Below are positions 1 through 6,571 of a DNA stretch of 20,088 nucleotides, piece after piece (positions within the stretch are counted from its first letter, which is position 1; each line of letters opens with the position of its first letter). The stretch is taken from contig CAZWRN010000020.1 of the NCBI GenBank assembly GCA_964636275.1, positions 1 through 20,088 of the forward strand, given 5' to 3'. This DNA comes from CAZWRN01 sp964636275. Lineage in GTDB: Bacteria > Patescibacteriota > Microgenomatia > Daviesbacterales > UBA10151. The translations under genes and the position numbers were made by a program. The notes beneath the pieces were generated by a model. That model did not search any database, was not told where the DNA came from, and worked only from the letters and a program-made list of their open reading frames with translations.

Positions 1-1234
1 GCCCCATATTTTTTTCAAAAACTTCTTCAACTTTCTCTATCTTAAATCTTAAATCGTGAATCTTTAATCTTTCAAAGACTTGCATATCCCACTCTGGTTC
101 TTCAAACAAAAAATCGGTCAAAGGAATAAAATCTGACAATTTTTTAATTCGTTCTTTGACTAAAGGAACAACTGGCGCAATTTTGTCTTTAGCTGGGTGA
201 TCTACTAAATATGCCTGAAGCTTTTTGGTCAATTCTTCATCAGTCATAGCCCGAATGTATTCTCCATTCATCCAATCTAGCTTAACCAGATCAAATGCTG
301 GACCAACAGGAGAAACATCTTTTAAGTCAAACTTTTGCCTAAACTCCTCCATACTAAAAACTTCTCTCTGATCAGGATGAGACCAACCCATGGTAGCCAA
401 GTAGTTTAATATTGCTTCCGGAAGATAGCCATCTTTCAAAAACCAGGAAACCCAAACCGGATTTTTTCGTTTTGAAAGTTTTGATTTATCTGAATTTCGC
501 AAAATCGGCATATGGGCAAAAATCGGCATCTCCCAGCCAAAAGCTTTATACAACAAGACATGTTTTGGCGTAGAAGAGATCCACTCTTCAGCCCGAATAA
601 TATGAGATATTTTCATCAAATAGTCATCTACTACCACACCAAGATGATAAGTCGGAAAACCATCTGATTTTAAAAGTACCTGATCATCGACCTGACTGCT
701 GTTAATTTTAATTTCCCCTCTGATCAGATCGGTAAAGACAATATCCTCGTTTTCAGGGACTTTCAATCTAACGACATATTTTTCACCTGCTGAAATCCTA
801 GTCTGAACTTCTTCTACAGAATCTATCCGGCAATATTCCCAATGCTTTTTTCTTTGATTGGTGTCAGCTTCAGTACTGCGGATCTCTTCCAATCGCTCTT
901 TTGAACAAAAACAAAAGTAAGCAGCATTCTTTGTTACAAGCTCCAAGGCATATTTTTTATATATCTCCAGTCTTTCTGATTGGCGATAAGGAGCATACGG
1001 CCCACCTACATTTGGGCCCTCATCATTATTTAGACCAAAATCAGCTAACGTCTGTAAAATCCTCTCTTCAGCTCCTTGGACGAAACGTTCTCTGTCAGTA
1101 TCTTCAATACGAACTATAAACTTACCAGAATTTTTTTGGGCCCATACCCAGTTCATCATAGCGGTATAAAGATTACCAATATGCAGATCTTCTCCGGTCG
1201 GCGATGGCGCCATTCTTACTCTCACTTCACTCAT
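1..1234 (-). CDS. gltX: Glutamyl-tRNA synthetase (3' end beyond window)
   Basis: Class I aminoacyl-tRNA synthetase that charges tRNA with glutamate in the cytosol. About 411 N-terminal residues are visible; the family is usually 460-500, so the anticodon-binding C-terminus lies left of the window. The N-terminus carries PSPTG at residues 10-14 followed by HIG (18-20), the class I HIGH equivalent. The second signature appears near residue 250 as KLSKR, the KMSKS equivalent, within SDKSKLSKRKN. The ATG at 1234 is the natural family start and sits 6 nt after a TAGAAT -10 box, so the mRNA is probably leaderless. No Shine-Dalgarno is seen. CPR bacteria often use a non-discriminating GluRS with GatCAB; that specificity cannot be read here. 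A short word-repeat (about 40-75) lies in frame inside the coding sequence. Confidence 0.95.
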   Translation of the reverse strand, partial: MSEVRVRMAPSPTGEDLHIGNLYTAMMNWVWAQKNSGKFIVRIEDTDRERFVQGAEERILQTLADFGLNNDEGPNVGGPYAPYRQSERLEIYKKYALELVTKNAAYFCFCSKERLEEIRSTEADTNQRKKHWEYCRIDSVEEVQTRISAGEKYVVRLKVPENEDIVFTDLIRGEIKINSSQVDDQVLLKSDGFPTYHLGVVVDDYLMKISHIIRAEEWISSTPKHVLLYKAFGWEMPIFAHMPILRNSDKSKLSKRKNPVWVSWFLKDGYLPEAILNYLATMGWSHPDQREVFSMEEFRQKFDLKDVSPVGPAFDLVKLDWMNGEYIRAMTDEELTKKLQAYLVDHPAKDKIAPVVPLVKERIKKLSDFIPLTDFLFEEPEWDMQVFERLKIHDLRFKIEKVEEVFEKNMG

Positions 1235-1240
1235 GCGGTA

Positions 1241-1269
1241 ATTCTAACATACCAGCGGGGTAACGTTAA
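1241..1269 (-). promoter_or_regulatory. Promoter of gltX, leaderless
   Basis: On the minus strand: -35 TTAACG (1264-1269), 17-nt spacer, -10 TAGAAT (1241-1246), then 6 nt to the ATG at 1234. Transcription should begin at or next to the A of the start codon. Confidence 0.55.
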
Positions 1270-1345
1270 TTGGTAACGAAGCCTGATCCTCATATGGTCA
1301 TAGTAACGTCACCTTCCATCTATACCGATACGGGCATCGTAACCG

Positions 1346-1375
1346 TTTACCATCCACCGACTTTACAGCTATAAT
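1346..1375 (+). promoter_or_regulatory. Promoter of the membrane protein at 1509
   Basis: TTTACC (1346-1351), 18-nt spacer, perfect TATAAT (1370-1375). Predicted start near 1382, so the transcript would open with the long imperfect hairpin at 1380-1480. The rest of the gap (1270-1345) contains several GTAACG/CGTTAC words but no gene that I can support. Confidence 0.55.
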
Positions 1376-1379
1376 AGAA

Positions 1380-1480
1380 GTGAGAAGTGCAAAAGGCGAG
1401 GCTGGAAAAAGAAATGTGGAATGAGAGAAATCTCACATCACACATCTTTTAAATCCAGCTTCTCAAGTCTAACTTCCCAC
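1380..1480. repeat. Imperfect palindrome, 50-nt arms (family A)
   Basis: The left arm (1380-1429) aligns with the reverse complement of 1431-1480 with scattered mismatches; anchors are GTGAGAAGT, CTGGA and ATGTG. It lies in the predicted 5' UTR of the 1509 gene. The right arm shares the string CCAGCTTCTCA and the word TCTAACTTC with the palindrome before aspS (4805-4863), so the two are related copies. Confidence 0.75.
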
Positions 1481-1508
1481 ATCTATGACTCTTACAGAGA
1501 CTGCCATC

Positions 1509-2513
1509 ATGACCAAAAAAGCTCTAGTTTTTGGAGCAATCTTCTCAGTTGTTCTTATTTTTGCCTGGGCAGGCTATCAATATTGGTACTTTCAGGTTTA
1601 CTTACCTAATCAACCCGTAGTTGAAGAAAAACCGACAGAACTATTTGGATCCTTACCCCAAATTAGCTTGAAACAAAACGCCGCAGATTCAAAAGCTTAC
1701 AATTACAAATTGGATACTGATACAGGTGGTTTACCTGACAAAATACCTAAACTATTTAAAGTTTATTCAGTAGCCCAGCTAGCTACAGATTTGTTAGCTC
1801 TGGACAGAGCTAAAAGCCTCGCTGGTTTAATTGGTTTTAATCGTGGATCTCAAGCCATATCAGCCACACAGTATAAATTCTTGGATCAAAATGGTGGAGA
1901 GCTTTCGATCAATCTTGATACAGGAAATTTCAACATGAGCCGTCCGATTTCCACCGCAAGTTCAGATATTGTTGAAAGCCGAGAACAATTTCAGGATCCA
2001 GAGCGTTTAGCGGCTGACTTCAAAAGTTATCTTTCCGGAAAAAATTTACTCAAAGATCAGTTACGCGATGGACGGACAAAAGTACTCTATGATAGATCAC
2101 AAGGTGATCCCAATAAAGCAATCGTTAATCTATGGCAGGCTGATGTTGATGAGGTACCTTTGGTAACACCTACTTTTAACGAAGGTCTGGTAAAAGGGAT
2201 GATGACCAACCAACGAGATGAAATTAAAAGATTTGTGTTTTTGGATTACACTTTTTGGCCAATTGATCTACAAAACTCTTCAACCTATCCAATAAAAACC
2301 CCTGATGAAGCCTTTACCAATCTTCAAGAAGGTAAAGCCCTGGTTCCTTTCTCACAAGCCAAAGCCGGCAGTTTTGTTTCAATCACCAAAATATACCTGG
2401 CTTACTTTTTAAGCAATGAATTTCTCCCTTTTCTTCAACCTGTATACGTTTTTGAAGGCCCGGAGTTTGTTGGCTATGTCCCAGCAGTTAGAGATGAATC
2501 TGTGGCTCAATAA
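1509..2513 (+). CDS. Membrane-anchored protein of unknown function
   Basis: Protein of 334 residues that I cannot name. One N-terminal hydrophobic segment (about residues 4-22, ALVFGAIFSVVLIFAWAGY) follows MTKK, giving a signal anchor; the rest is probably extracytoplasmic. The C-terminal part (about 250-330) has the pattern YPIKTPDEAF, then KIYLAYF, then LQPVYVFEG and YVPAV, recalling the repeated beta-rich modules of YycH/YycI- or PepSY-like exported proteins, but this is resemblance only. An in-frame ATG at 1485 would add eight residues; I prefer 1509 because it starts directly before the charged and hydrophobic segment. Neither start has a Shine-Dalgarno. The gene faces dacA tail to tail: its TAA ends at 2513 and the dacA stop begins at 2514. 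Confidence 0.8.
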   Translation: MTKKALVFGAIFSVVLIFAWAGYQYWYFQVYLPNQPVVEEKPTELFGSLPQISLKQNAADSKAYNYKLDTDTGGLPDKIPKLFKVYSVAQLATDLLALDRAKSLAGLIGFNRGSQAISATQYKFLDQNGGELSINLDTGNFNMSRPISTASSDIVESREQFQDPERLAADFKSYLSGKNLLKDQLRDGRTKVLYDRSQGDPNKAIVNLWQADVDEVPLVTPTFNEGLVKGMMTNQRDEIKRFVFLDYTFWPIDLQNSSTYPIKTPDEAFTNLQEGKALVPFSQAKAGSFVSITKIYLAYFLSNEFLPFLQPVYVFEGPEFVGYVPAVRDESVAQ

Positions 2514-3473
2514 TTATTCTTCAAGTTTCCACGAATAGTTGGTAAATATCCAGTTTATGATCTGTTTAGTCTCTGTAAATCGGTCTTTACTATTTAAAAG
2601 TACTATCAATATCCGATGGCCATCTCTTTCAACCAGCGTGACCAGATTTTCTCCACTGGCTTCTGTTGTGCCAGTTTTAATTCCTACCACACCATCCTGA
2701 CCTAACAGTTTATTTAAATTATTCAAGAGATGTTGCTGAGACTTATCAAAAGACAAGACAGAAGTACTTTTGGTAGCAACAATCTTGGCCAATAAAGCAT
2801 CATGGGTAAATGTTTTGGCAATCTGAGCCATATCTGAAGCTGAAGTATAGTGACCTGGGTTATCAAAACCAGCTGGATTTTGAAAATGAGTATTTTTTAG
2901 ACCCATTTGAATTGCCTTTTGGTTCATCTGATCAATAAAATTACTCAATCCACCAGTGTAGTTGTAGGCAATTGTGTAGGCAGCGTCATTTCCTGAATTT
3001 AACATCATCCCATATAAAAGAGATCTAAAAGTCATCTGTTCACCTGCCACCAAATCCATTGATGAACCACCCACTAAAGCTTCTTTGGGAACTGTTAACA
3101 CCTGTCCAGATTTAAAATAACTAGCGGCAACCAATGCAGTCATAATTTTAGTGGTAGATGCCATCGCTAATTTGGTCTCACTATTTTTAGATAAAAGTTC
3201 CTCACCTAAATCAATATCCATGGCATATACTCCATAAGCTGAGACCGATGGCGTAGCTATCTGGGCTGATTCAATTTTGATGACAGGCTGTCTTGTCTCA
3301 CCAGCAACTTCCCCGGCTACAACAGGCAAAGGTTGGGGGATATCATTGGTTGAACTTATTTTACTTTCGGCCAAAGTCAGAAACCGCGGAGTAGTAATCA
3401 AAAATCCCACCACAAAAACAAATAAGGCAAGTGAAGCCACCAATGGTAAATGATTAAGCAGATTTTTTGACAT
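2514..3473 (-). CDS. dacA: Serine-type D-Ala-D-Ala carboxypeptidase (peptidase S11)
   Basis: Penicillin-binding-protein-type carboxypeptidase (319 residues) that trims the terminal D-Ala of peptidoglycan stem peptides outside the cytoplasmic membrane. All three active-site motifs are present: STTK at 106-109 (nucleophile Ser106 and Lys109), SGN at 160-162 and KTGT at 266-269. A hydrophobic segment at about 8-28 gives a signal peptide or N-terminal anchor, followed by a Pro/Val/Glu linker to about residue 75. The C-terminal beta-domain of PBP5 is absent, as in short S11 enzymes. The reading frame extends to 3521, but the start at 3473 begins just before the signal segment. That start overlaps the 3' end of aspS by 20 nt, indicating an aspS-dacA operon with translational coupling. 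Confidence 0.92.
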   Translation of the reverse strand: MSKNLLNHLPLVASLALFVFVVGFLITTPRFLTLAESKISSTNDIPQPLPVVAGEVAGETRQPVIKIESAQIATPSVSAYGVYAMDIDLGEELLSKNSETKLAMASTTKIMTALVAASYFKSGQVLTVPKEALVGGSSMDLVAGEQMTFRSLLYGMMLNSGNDAAYTIAYNYTGGLSNFIDQMNQKAIQMGLKNTHFQNPAGFDNPGHYTSASDMAQIAKTFTHDALLAKIVATKSTSVLSFDKSQQHLLNNLNKLLGQDGVVGIKTGTTEASGENLVTLVERDGHRILIVLLNSKDRFTETKQIINWIFTNYSWKLEE

Positions 3474-4797
3474 TAGAATTGGCAATTTTCGATAATCTAA
3501 TATCGACCCTCTCCATATCACGAGGGAACAATGAAGCCTCCCTGATATTTGGCAAACCCAAAAGTAACCAGGTTAATCTCTCCAGACCATAAGAAAATCC
3601 ACCCTCTGGCGGCATACCAAATTTAAAAGCCTGAAGATACATCTCAAAATCATCTGGATTCATACCTCGTTGTTTCATAATAGAAACCAACTGATTGTAA
3701 TCATTTACTCTTTGACTTCCACTTAAAATCTCAACTCCTCTAAACAACAAGTCATAACTTAAACTAAATTCGGGATCCTCTGGATCAGGCATAGTATAAA
3801 AAGCCCTTTTTGAAGTCGGATAGTGAGTGATAGTCACAAAATCTGATCCATACTTTTCTTTAGCCCAACGGCAAATCTCTCTTTCATCTTCAGGCTCGAG
3901 GTCTTTTTCTTTTCGATTGTCTCTGCCAGTTCTTTCAAAAATAATTTGCTGAGCCTCTCTCATTTTTAGACGCGGAATAGTGCCATAAGACACCGGCTCA
4001 AATCCGAAATCTTTCAATATATCCGCACAATGTTTTTCAGCATATTTAAATGTACTGGTTGCTACAAATTCCAAATTATCCATCAAATCTTTAAAATCAA
4101 CAAAACCAAATTCACAATCCATTTGAGTAGATTCTGATAAATGTCTGGTAGTCACCGAAGGCTCTGCCCGATATGCGTGTGCTATGGTGAATACTCTTTC
4201 AAAGGCTGGAATTAACATCTGTTTATAAAGCTGTGGACTTTGTGTCATATAAGCTGAAAAACCGTAATAATCGACCCTGAATACTTCAGATCCGCCTTCA
4301 GAGGCAGCTACAGCGATAGTTGGCACAACTATTTCGGTACAATCCAGCTCCAAAGCTGCCTGTCTAAATCCTTCCAGTAAAGCAGCTTGAACTTTAAAAA
4401 TAGATCGGATTCTCGGATGACGCAGTGTCAGTGAACGGTTGTCTAGCAGTGTTGGCAACTGTAGATCAAGCTCTTTATTTGACATATCAAAAGGCAGTTC
4501 AGCCGCTTTGGATAAGACCTCCACTTTGATCGATTGCATCTCTATTTTTCCGGTGGGAATATTTGGATTGATCAGCTTTTCGGGTCGCTGGGCTATCTTA
4601 CCGGTGATCTGAACTACATCTTGAGGCCTGATATCTCCCAACAAATCACTGGTACAAAAAACCTGAATAATACCGCTCCGATCGGCTACATCTAAAAATC
4701 CAATTTTCCCATGATCACGCCGCACCTGCACCCAGCCGGAGATAGTAACCTCGTCACCTATTTTATTGTTGCAATCAATTATTAATGTCCGTCCCAT
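3454..4797 (-). CDS. aspS: Aspartyl-tRNA synthetase, archaeal-type (possibly non-discriminating)
   Basis: Class IIb synthetase of 447 residues charging tRNA(Asp), and perhaps tRNA(Asn). The N-terminal OB-fold (about 1-100) starts MGRTLIIDC and contains VTISGWVQVRRDHGKIGFLDV. The catalytic domain has EGGSEVF, AQSPQLYKQM-type TQSPQLYKQM, the FRAE-like motif 2 region AYRAEPS, FYTMPDPEDP and the motif 3 region GFSYGLERLTWLLLGLPNIREASLFPRD. The compact length and FYTM/NIREASLFPRD wording match archaeal-type AspRS, not the 580-600-residue bacterial enzyme with its GAD insertion. I infer a non-discriminating enzyme working with GatCAB; this is unproven. The open frame runs to 4851, but those 18 codons translate a repeat, so the ATG at 4797 is chosen. 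No Shine-Dalgarno is seen. Confidence 0.92.
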   Translation of the reverse strand: MGRTLIIDCNNKIGDEVTISGWVQVRRDHGKIGFLDVADRSGIIQVFCTSDLLGDIRPQDVVQITGKIAQRPEKLINPNIPTGKIEMQSIKVEVLSKAAELPFDMSNKELDLQLPTLLDNRSLTLRHPRIRSIFKVQAALLEGFRQAALELDCTEIVVPTIAVAASEGGSEVFRVDYYGFSAYMTQSPQLYKQMLIPAFERVFTIAHAYRAEPSVTTRHLSESTQMDCEFGFVDFKDLMDNLEFVATSTFKYAEKHCADILKDFGFEPVSYGTIPRLKMREAQQIIFERTGRDNRKEKDLEPEDEREICRWAKEKYGSDFVTITHYPTSKRAFYTMPDPEDPEFSLSYDLLFRGVEILSGSQRVNDYNQLVSIMKQRGMNPDDFEMYLQAFKFGMPPEGGFSYGLERLTWLLLGLPNIREASLFPRDMERVDIRLSKIANSNVKKSA

Positions 4798-4804
4798 ATT
4801 AGAA

Positions 4805-4863
4805 AAGAGAAGTGCGAAATGAGAAGATGGATCTCTTTTCCAGCTTCTCACATCTAACTTCTC
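4805..4863. repeat. Imperfect palindrome in aspS 5' UTR (family A)
   Basis: The left arm, about 4807-4831 (GAGAAGTGCGAAATGAGAAG), aligns with the reverse complement of 4832-4863. It sits between the aspS promoter and its ATG, and shares the CCAGCTTCTCA and TCTAACTTC words with the copy at 1380-1480. Confidence 0.75.
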
Positions 4864-4871
4864 ACCTCCAT

Positions 4872-4901
4872 ATTGTACCTTTTTAGGCTCAGATTTGACA
4901 A
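4872..4901 (-). promoter_or_regulatory. Promoter of aspS-dacA
   Basis: Minus strand: TTGTCA (4896-4901), 18-nt spacer, TACAAT (4872-4877), start near 4865. Its -35 box overlaps the -35 box of the divergent Phe-leader promoter (4895-4900). Confidence 0.6.
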
Positions 4902-4924
4902 GGATCAGAAGTTGTGTTTAAAAT
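4895..4924 (+). promoter_or_regulatory. Promoter of the Phe-leader operon
   Basis: Perfect TTGACA (4895-4900), 18-nt spacer, TAAAAT (4919-4924). Predicted start at about 4931, only 5-6 nt before the leader-peptide ATG at 4937. Confidence 0.7.
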
Positions 4925-4936
4925 ACCAAAAGAACT

Positions 4937-4999
4937 ATGAAAACTTGGTCAAACAACTTTAATTTTTACTTTACCTTCCCTCAGGAGGGGGCTGTTTAA
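4937..4999 (+). CDS. Phe-rich attenuator leader peptide
   Basis: A 20-codon frame starting 12 nt after the -10 box of a strong promoter. Its centre is FNFYFTF: Phe at 8, 10, 12 and 14 with Tyr at 11, and Trp at 4. The frame ends inside the G-rich segment that can pair with the terminator 5' arm. The TTC CCT codons (residues 14-15) also form the left arm of a small protector hairpin (4976-4981 with 4986-4991). This is the arrangement of classical amino-acid attenuators such as enterobacterial pheL. The sensed amino acid is inferred from codon content. There is no Shine-Dalgarno, so initiation would be on a near-leaderless RNA. Confidence 0.75.
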   Translation: MKTWSNNFNFYFTFPQEGAV

Positions 5000-5066
5000 T
5001 GTCTTAAAAAGACGCCAAGTCTAAAAGACAAAAAACCAAGCCTCCCAGAAACGGGAGGTTTTTTTT
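4976..5066 (+). promoter_or_regulatory. Phe transcription attenuator
   Basis: Segments in order: protector hairpin TTCCCT (4976-4981) with AGGGGG (4986-4991); segment 2 GGGGGCT (4987-4993), able to pair with AGCCTCC (5039-5045) in seven pairs including one G-U; two small linker hairpins (5001-5013 and 5019-5029); then the terminator. A ribosome stalled on the Phe codons would cover segment 1, leave segment 2 free to take AGCCTCC and prevent termination, switching on 5107 and 5351. Confidence 0.75.
5041..5066 (+). terminator. Intrinsic terminator of Phe attenuator
   Basis: CCTCCC (5041-5046), 6-nt loop, GGGAGG (5053-5058), then eight Ts. Lies 40 nt upstream of the next gene and downstream of a leader peptide, so it acts as an attenuator, not as a gene end. 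Confidence 0.9.
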
Positions 5067-5106
5067 GTTCTTTTTTAAGAAAAACTAAAGAAAGGAGGAG
5101 ATAATA

Positions 5107-5316
5107 ATGACACAAATTGAAAAATCATCAGATCCATTAAAAAAAGACTATGCAGCTATGACATTAGCGGAAATTGCTGCACGACCAGAATCTATTGCTT
5201 CACGTCAAAGAGTGGCAGTCAATCAGGCAATGAGTTCAGAAGCAAGAGAAGCTAAGTTAGCTGAATTAATGGCTCGAGTACAAACACAAAGATCCAGAAA
5301 TCCAGCTGGAAAATAA
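5107..5316 (+). CDS. Small unknown protein, Phe-attenuated, Phe-free
   Basis: Protein of 69 residues with no family I recognise. It is hydrophilic and predicted largely helical (Ala, Glu and Arg rich, about residues 17-60), with no membrane segment or cysteine. The start is fixed by AGAAAGGAGG, a near-complete match to the 16S rRNA 3' tail. It is the first gene after the Phe attenuator and contains no Phe and no Trp, fitting production under Phe shortage. Its N-terminus MTQIE is shared with the next gene at both DNA and protein level, suggesting duplication of the initiation region or of the gene. Confidence 0.82.
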   Translation: MTQIEKSSDPLKKDYAAMTLAEIAARPESIASRQRVAVNQAMSSEAREAKLAELMARVQTQRSRNPAGK

Positions 5317-5350
5317 ATTGGAAAAATAAAAAAAGAAAGGAGGCAAGACA

Positions 5351-5578
5351 ATGACACAAATTGAACAAACCGGTGGAAAAAATCGACGCCGTCACATGGG
5401 GTCTGGACTAGCTGGTGTTAGACCAGAAAAGATGCAGTTAGGCACTGTTGATCATCAAGAAAGAACAACACCATATTCTATACTTGACCAGATTGCAGCA
5501 CAGTCAAATAGAATGGTTCGGACAGAACAACATACGCCTGGTACAGAACGACCAAAAAACAATTGGATTCGAAGATAA
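5351..5578 (+). CDS. Small basic unknown protein, Phe-attenuated, Phe-free
   Basis: Protein of 75 residues, strongly basic (NRRRH near residue 11, IRR at the end), probably flexible, unknown family. It starts MTQIEQ like its upstream neighbour and has the same AGAAAGGAGG ribosome-binding site. The gap to 5107-5316 is 34 nt, so the two form an operon behind the Phe attenuator. There is no Phe in the protein. A basic, disordered protein of this kind could bind RNA or the ribosome, but nothing in the sequence proves it. Confidence 0.8.
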   Translation: MTQIEQTGGKNRRRHMGSGLAGVRPEKMQLGTVDHQERTTPYSILDQIAAQSNRMVRTEQHTPGTERPKNNWIRR

Positions 5579-5580
5579 AC

Positions 5581-5641
5581 TTAGTGAGATAGTGGGAGTA
5601 CTTTAAGTGCTCCCCTCTTACTAATATATACGCAGTATATA
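5581..5641 (+). other. Two stacked hairpins after the Phe operon
   Basis: First hairpin GGGAGTACT (5594-5602), loop TTA, AGTGCTCCC (5606-5614), nine pairs with one wobble, extended outward by TTAGT...ACTAA (5581-5624). Second hairpin TATATAC (5625-5631), loop GCA, GTATATA (5635-5641). There is no T-tract after the first, so it is a weak terminator candidate or an mRNA 3'-end stabiliser. Confidence 0.55.
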
Positions 5642-5681
5642 CTACATATATATCATCACTTTTTTACTTAACGCAACAAAT

Positions 5682-5711
5682 TTGACAACTCATCCCAGAT
5701 AGGTATACAAT
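5682..5711 (+). promoter_or_regulatory. Promoter of the Val/Leu-leader operon
   Basis: Perfect TTGACA (5682-5687), 18-nt spacer, TACAAT (5706-5711); TATACA (5704-5709) at 16 nt is an alternative. Start at about 5718, 4-5 nt before the leader ATG. Confidence 0.7.
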
Positions 5712-5722
5712 TACACACTAAT

Positions 5723-5812
5723 ATGGCAAAAGCAGCTATACAAAATTTGAATTTCGTAATTGTCCTCCTCGTGGTGCTCCTTGTGGGCGCTTCTTTTGGG
5801 AGGGCTTTTTAA
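5723..5812 (+). CDS. Val/Leu-rich attenuator leader peptide
   Basis: A 29-codon frame whose core (residues 12-21) is VIVLLVVLLV: five Val, four Leu and one Ile in ten codons, followed by GASFGRAF. The last codons, GGG AGG, are segment 2 of the attenuator. The layout recalls the enterobacterial ilv leaders, which also carry Val/Leu/Ile runs before a G-rich end. It begins 11 nt after the -10 box, near-leaderless, without a Shine-Dalgarno. A membrane peptide is an alternative reading of the hydrophobic run. The overlap with attenuator segments and the parallel neighbours favour a leader. Confidence 0.78.
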   Translation: MAKAAIQNLNFVIVLLVVLLVGASFGRAF

Positions 5813-5869
5813 GAAATAAATCTTAAAAAGTACAGGAATACCAGACCTCCCAGACGGGAGGTTTTTTTT
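5764..5869 (+). promoter_or_regulatory. Val/Leu transcription attenuator
   Basis: Protector CCTCC (5764-5768, inside the Leu codons) can pair with GGAGG (5799-5803). Segment 2, TTTGGGAGG (5795-5803), can pair with CCTCCCAGA (5846-5854), nine pairs with one wobble. Between them lies a perfect 10-bp hairpin, CTTTTTAAGA (5805-5814) with TCTTAAAAAG (5821-5830), which brings the two partners together. Stalling at the Val/Leu codons should favour antitermination. Confidence 0.78.
5846..5869 (+). terminator. Intrinsic terminator of Val/Leu attenuator
   Basis: CCTCCC (5846-5851), AGAC loop, GGGAGG (5856-5861), eight Ts. It is 21 nt upstream of the 5891 start codon. Confidence 0.9.
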
Positions 5870-5890
5870 GTACTTTTTTATGGAGAAAAT

Positions 5891-6553
5891 ATGAGCAAGA
5901 GAAATACTACTGAAAAAGGACCGATTGTAATACAAGAGATTTCAACCTCAACTATCAATCCAGATGGGGGGATTATTCACCCCGCAGATTTAATTGGTAA
6001 AGGCATTGGCCGATTCACAGCTCCAATGCACCAAAGTAGCTCATGGAGTAGTGATCCTGTTTTTGATCGGTTCCATAATCTATTAAATGGCCTGGGTGAC
6101 GGCAAGAACAGTGCTGAAAGAATACGAAAAAGATTAGCTGGTGACCTAAATTACAACAGAATTGAAAGATTAATGGCTGAAAAATACCATGGAAGAGCTG
6201 TCTCCGCATTTTACACTATTGATGATAAAAATGGAAAATTAATTATTGAATGGGGGAAAATAGATCCTGATACCAATGAAGGAAAATTACATGAATCATT
6301 GCGAAGAGCAGTCAATTATACTGCTCGCGCTACAGCCAAAATGAAATTGGTCTCAGGTCATATCGCACCCGTAGATGCAACAGGTAAGTTTTTTGCCCTC
6401 TTGGATTCAATTGATCATACACCAGAAAAACCACATTCTTTTAGTAAGCCAGAACTTTCATTAATTGATACTTTGCATAGTCAAGGATTCCTCCCTCTAA
6501 CAGCTCAGGGGAGACTATTAAGTACATCATTAGGTTTAGGATATTACATATAA
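5891..6553 (+). CDS. Unknown 220-residue protein, Val/Leu-attenuated
   Basis: I do not recognise the family. It is soluble, with no signal or membrane segment. A likely flexible, Ser/Gly/Pro-containing N-terminus (1-65) precedes a mixed alpha/beta region. The stretch AERIRKRL...NYNRIERLMAEKY (about 77-98) is helical and basic, and a predicted strand (KLIIEWGKI) follows near residue 117. The motif YNRI recurs in the next gene (QYNRIQMM), hinting at a distant relation. The start follows GGAG seven nt upstream, weaker than the ribosome-binding sites of the neighbouring small genes. It is the first gene behind the Val/Leu attenuator. It has 22 Leu but only 6 Val, so it is not Leu-depleted. Confidence 0.85.
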   Translation: MSKRNTTEKGPIVIQEISTSTINPDGGIIHPADLIGKGIGRFTAPMHQSSSWSSDPVFDRFHNLLNGLGDGKNSAERIRKRLAGDLNYNRIERLMAEKYHGRAVSAFYTIDDKNGKLIIEWGKIDPDTNEGKLHESLRRAVNYTARATAKMKLVSGHIAPVDATGKFFALLDSIDHTPEKPHSFSKPELSLIDTLHSQGFLPLTAQGRLLSTSLGLGYYI

Positions 6554-6571
6554 AGAAAGGAGGTGTACAAC

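Noticed and set aside
1309..1353. 14-codon minus-strand ORF upstream of gltX as a possible Glu leader peptide
   Set aside because: It lies upstream of the best gltX promoter, has no Glu codons and no terminator follows.
4798..4851. 18-codon N-terminal extension of aspS
   Set aside because: It translates the intergenic palindrome and starts with GTG; family homology begins at the ATG at 4797.
5581..5624. Fifth attenuator-like element
   Set aside because: The hairpin is present but there is no leader ORF with a residue run and no T-tract.
5711..6209. Minus-strand ORFs opposite the Val/Leu leader and the 5891 gene
   Set aside because: They are shadows of the plus-strand coding and of the terminator, with no promoter or ribosome-binding site.
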